A DNA stretch of 8,167 nt from an uncultured Muribaculaceae bacterium (GTDB lineage: Bacteria > Bacteroidota > Bacteroidia > Bacteroidales > Muribaculaceae). Below, one piece after another: positions 6,057 to 8,167 of the stretch. Both the position numbers and the translations under genes were made by a program. How positions within the stretch are numbered: the stretch's first letter is position 1; every line of letters starts with the position of its first letter. The notes under the pieces are model-generated. The model searched no databases, was not told the DNA's origin, and worked only from the letters and a program-made list of their open reading frames with translations. The DNA lies in NCBI GenBank assembly GCA_910585285.1, contig CAJUDL010000082.1, forward strand, positions 1 to 8,167, in the 5' to 3' direction.

Positions 6057-8021
6057 TGGCAATACCGGCAGATTGTTGGGGCCATAGAGATTGCCTCCGG
6101 GGTAGTCAGCCCAATTATAACGAACTGCTGTTGGTTTGCCTATAAGAAGAGATGAAAGGCGGATAGTTTTGTCATCTATTACTTTGGCATTGGCTGATGC
6201 CCATCTGCCATCTTTGTCACCGATGATAAAACCTGTGGCAACTCCACCCAAAGCCTTGACAGGCTCACTAAAAGTCAGCGTTATGTTTCTTCCGTCGTTG
6301 TCAACAGATGTACAAACCGGAGCTTCGCACGCCTCTCTCCTGCCATAGCTCTTGTCAAGGGCAAGGATTCCCAATCTTCGTGCCACCTCCTGTTTGTTAG
6401 TCGGATGGATATCAACCGGATTGCCTAAATCAACGGCGGTCACCATACCGGTGTTAGGCAATTCCAGAGCCTTAGACTGAGCATGCCTGAGTTGCGCCCA
6501 CTGCGAATCCGGTTGCACAATAATCGGCTGCAGAAATCCTGCCAACTGCACAAAATAAAACGGCATGTCCGGCGCATCAAAAGCTTTCCGCCAACCCTCA
6601 ATCATATTCTTGAAACATATTTCATATTGAGCGGATCGTCCCACATTCTGACAACCCTGATACCAGATGACTCCGGCGAGAGGTAACGTGGTCAATGGAT
6701 TTATCATGGCATTATACAACACTGTCGGATGATTATTTGAATCCGGCAACATATACGTCATTCCCGTTTTGGAAAAATCTGCCAATACTGCATAATTCCA
6801 TTCTCCGTCAAGGCTGTATTTCTTTCCGTCAACCATAGCATACGAAGACTTCCAAATTCCACCGCCTCCGCCATTGTCTACCACTTCCACAGTGATGACA
6901 TTCCTCCCGGCTTTTACCAGACTTCCATCCACTTTATATTCCCGTGTGAGGTCATGAATATGGTTGCTTCCCACCGGAATACCGTTGAAATATGTCTTGT
7001 CCATATCATCAACAGCACCAAGACATAAGAGTAGATCTTTACCCGCCGCTTCATGCGGGAGGACAAGTTCAAACTGCATAGCCACCATCCCGTCAAATCC
7101 GGGCAACACGTTCTCTTCCCACAAAGATGGCACAGGCATCTTTCCCCACGACTTTCCTTTTTGCATCTTAGCCCTATCAAACGGGTACGCCAATCTTTCA
7201 TTCCCATTGCTGCCGGCATAAGTCTGCTTTATTGCAGTCTCCGACAATGCAATATCCCTATCCTTACCTCCTAACAATTCGTAATAATATTCGAATCCCG
7301 GCACTCCATTGAGCGACTCACGGGGAGTCCACGCCTCAACGGTTGTGCCTCCCCACGTAGCATCGATTACCCCTACCGGCACATTGAGGGTATCCTGGAG
7401 CATCCTGCCAAAAAGATAACCGATTGCAGAAAAAGATTCGGCTGCAGGAGAAGACTCCACCCAACCATATTCCACAACTGCGTCATCCAAGGGAGAGAGC
7501 GATGTCGTATTCTTTATCTGAAGCAACCGCAATGGCGGACGTTGCATGGTAGCTACCACTTCATCGGCATCCATGACACGCCCCCAGCTTCCACGTATTG
7601 GAAACTCCATATTCGACTGTCCGGAACAAAGCCATACTTCTCCGATAAGTATGTTCTGCAATACCTTTTCACTATAACCGTCATCCAAAACTATGGTATA
7701 TGGACCGCCATAATCAGATGTGTTAAGTTTCAGAGAAAAATTACCATCACCATCTGCTCTTACAGATACTGGATCTGCTAACCAATCTGCCTTAAGCGTA
7801 ACCTTTGCTCCGGGAGCTGCGGTTCCGGGAATTGGCACTGTTGAATTATGCTGGAGCACCATGTTATCGGTATAAATCCTCGGCAGTACAATCTCGGCAG
7901 GTGCATTCCTAAAACTTGACACACCGCCCAACTGAGCGGTGTGATCAAGAGAATTTGAAAGATTCTGTGCAAATAAACCGAGATTCAAGGCACAAAACCC
8001 AATCATTGCAAGTAATCTCAT
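6039..8021 (-). CDS. Sialate-O-acetylesterase-like SGNH carbohydrate esterase, secreted
   Basis: This is a 660-residue protein with a signal peptide (MRLLAMIGFCALNLGLFA|QN, cleavage near 18). A short extension precedes the N-terminal beta domain (about 45-125, LP.IYTDNMVLQ.). The SGNH/SASA core begins with GEVWLCSGQSNMEFP, giving nucleophile Ser136, and continues with GVIDATWGGTTVEAWTP (217-233). A beta-jelly-roll insert at about 300-410 (FDGMVAMQFEL, GAVDDMDKTYFNG) looks like the sugar-binding domain of GH2-type enzymes and is known in this family. The core resumes with GVIWYQGCQN (450-459) and the catalytic dyad Asp537/His539 in DIHPTNKQEVARRLG. A C-terminal beta domain (565-655) closes the protein. 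The family removes O-acetyl groups from sialic acid or other acetylated sugars. The usual GESN block reads GCQN here, which I believe recurs in Bacteroidetes members. Tight spacing on both sides (6 and 27 bases) indicates an operon with the GH97-GH3 enzyme, so a plant or microbial acetylated glycan is as likely a target as sialic acid. Confidence 0.92.
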   Translation of the reverse strand: MRLLAMIGFCALNLGLFAQNLSNSLDHTAQLGGVSSFRNAPAEIVLPRIYTDNMVLQHNSTVPIPGTAAPGAKVTLKADWLADPVSVRADGDGNFSLKLNTSDYGGPYTIVLDDGYSEKVLQNILIGEVWLCSGQSNMEFPIRGSWGRVMDADEVVATMQRPPLRLLQIKNTTSLSPLDDAVVEYGWVESSPAAESFSAIGYLFGRMLQDTLNVPVGVIDATWGGTTVEAWTPRESLNGVPGFEYYYELLGGKDRDIALSETAIKQTYAGSNGNERLAYPFDRAKMQKGKSWGKMPVPSLWEENVLPGFDGMVAMQFELVLPHEAAGKDLLLCLGAVDDMDKTYFNGIPVGSNHIHDLTREYKVDGSLVKAGRNVITVEVVDNGGGGGIWKSSYAMVDGKKYSLDGEWNYAVLADFSKTGMTYMLPDSNNHPTVLYNAMINPLTTLPLAGVIWYQGCQNVGRSAQYEICFKNMIEGWRKAFDAPDMPFYFVQLAGFLQPIIVQPDSQWAQLRHAQSKALELPNTGMVTAVDLGNPVDIHPTNKQEVARRLGILALDKSYGRREACEAPVCTSVDNDGRNITLTFSEPVKALGGVATGFIIGDKDGRWASANAKVIDDKTIRLSSLLIGKPTAVRYNWADYPGGNLYGPNNLPVLPFATDK

Positions 8022-8027
8022 TCCGGA

Positions 8028-8167
8028 TTATTTTATCATAACTTTAGATACTTTACCGCCTTTGCGCACCAGATACAATCCATTTGCAGGTTCGTATACA
8101 CGCACACCCTGGAGATTATAGTATTCCACAGGAGCATCATTATCCGTTACAAGTTCAACAACACTCG
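8028..8167 (-). CDS. C-terminal end of an exported protein with a Bacteroidales sorting-type tail (partial)
   Basis: An open frame enters from the right edge and ends at a TAA at 8030-8028, giving the last 45 residues (full codons from 8165). The visible part contains APVEYYNLQGVRVYEP, then ANGLYLVRKGGKVSKVMIK. This is the pattern of the short beta-rich C-terminal tails on many secreted or surface enzymes of Bacteroidales, often annotated as type IX secretion or Por sorting domains: EYxNLQGxRV, a Pro/Asn-Gly turn, then a basic VxKVxIK ending. The catalytic part of the protein is outside the window, so its function is unknown. The stop is six bases (TCCGGA) from the esterase start, so the two are almost certainly translated from one message. 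A glycoside hydrolase would be a natural guess from context, but this is inference. Confidence 0.75.
   Translation of the reverse strand, partial: SVVELVTDNDAPVEYYNLQGVRVYEPANGLYLVRKGGKVSKVMIK

Noticed and set aside
1..8167. CRISPR arrays, insertion sequences, tandem repeats
   Set aside because: No regularly spaced repeats, transposase motifs or terminal inverted repeats were seen on either strand when reading through the window.

Overview
The window looks like a chromosomal segment from a Bacteroidales bacterium, most like gut Muribaculaceae or Bacteroidaceae, although the family cannot be fixed from sequence alone. The support is a SusB-like GH97 enzyme, a C-terminal tail of the type 'EYYNLQGVRV...NGLYLVR', start codons without Shine-Dalgarno sequences, and promoter-like sites matching the Bacteroidetes form TTTG-N20-TAnnTTTG. 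Every gene I can support is on the minus strand, so the order of transcription runs from high to low coordinates.

In transcription order: (1) the last 45 codons of a gene entering from the right edge (8028-8167), with a C-terminal tail typical of exported Bacteroidales proteins; (2) six bases later, a secreted sialate-O-acetylesterase-like SGNH esterase with an inserted jelly-roll domain (6039-8021); (3) 27 bases later, a 1396-residue secreted protein in which a complete GH97 SusB-type alpha-glucosidase is joined directly to a complete GH3 beta-glucosidase (1821-6011); (4) a perfect 14-bp hairpin (1734-1767); (5) a GH24-like lysozyme with an N-terminal signal or anchor (1089-1718); (6) a lipoprotein of unknown function (224-1045); (7) a Bacteroidetes-type promoter (102-133) driving a tRNA-Ser(GCU) whose 3' half is cut off by the left edge (1-52).

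The first three genes form a probable carbohydrate-degrading operon. The esterase would remove acetyl groups, and the fused enzyme would remove alpha- and beta-linked glucosyl-type residues, all in the periplasm or beyond. No SusC/SusD transporter or regulator lies in the window, so the substrate is open. The lysozyme and lipoprotein form a second short transcription unit or a read-through extension.

The item most worth attention is the GH97-GH3 fusion. All four GH97 catalytic and calcium-ligand glutamates are spaced exactly as in SusB, the GH3 nucleophile and acid/base candidates are present, and the joint has almost no linker. The gene also has a steep internal change in base composition: about two-thirds G+C in sampled GH97 segments, falling to about 33-42% in the 3' part encoding the end of GH3. 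The flanking esterase samples are about 43-55%. I found no CRISPR array, insertion sequence or complete mobile element.
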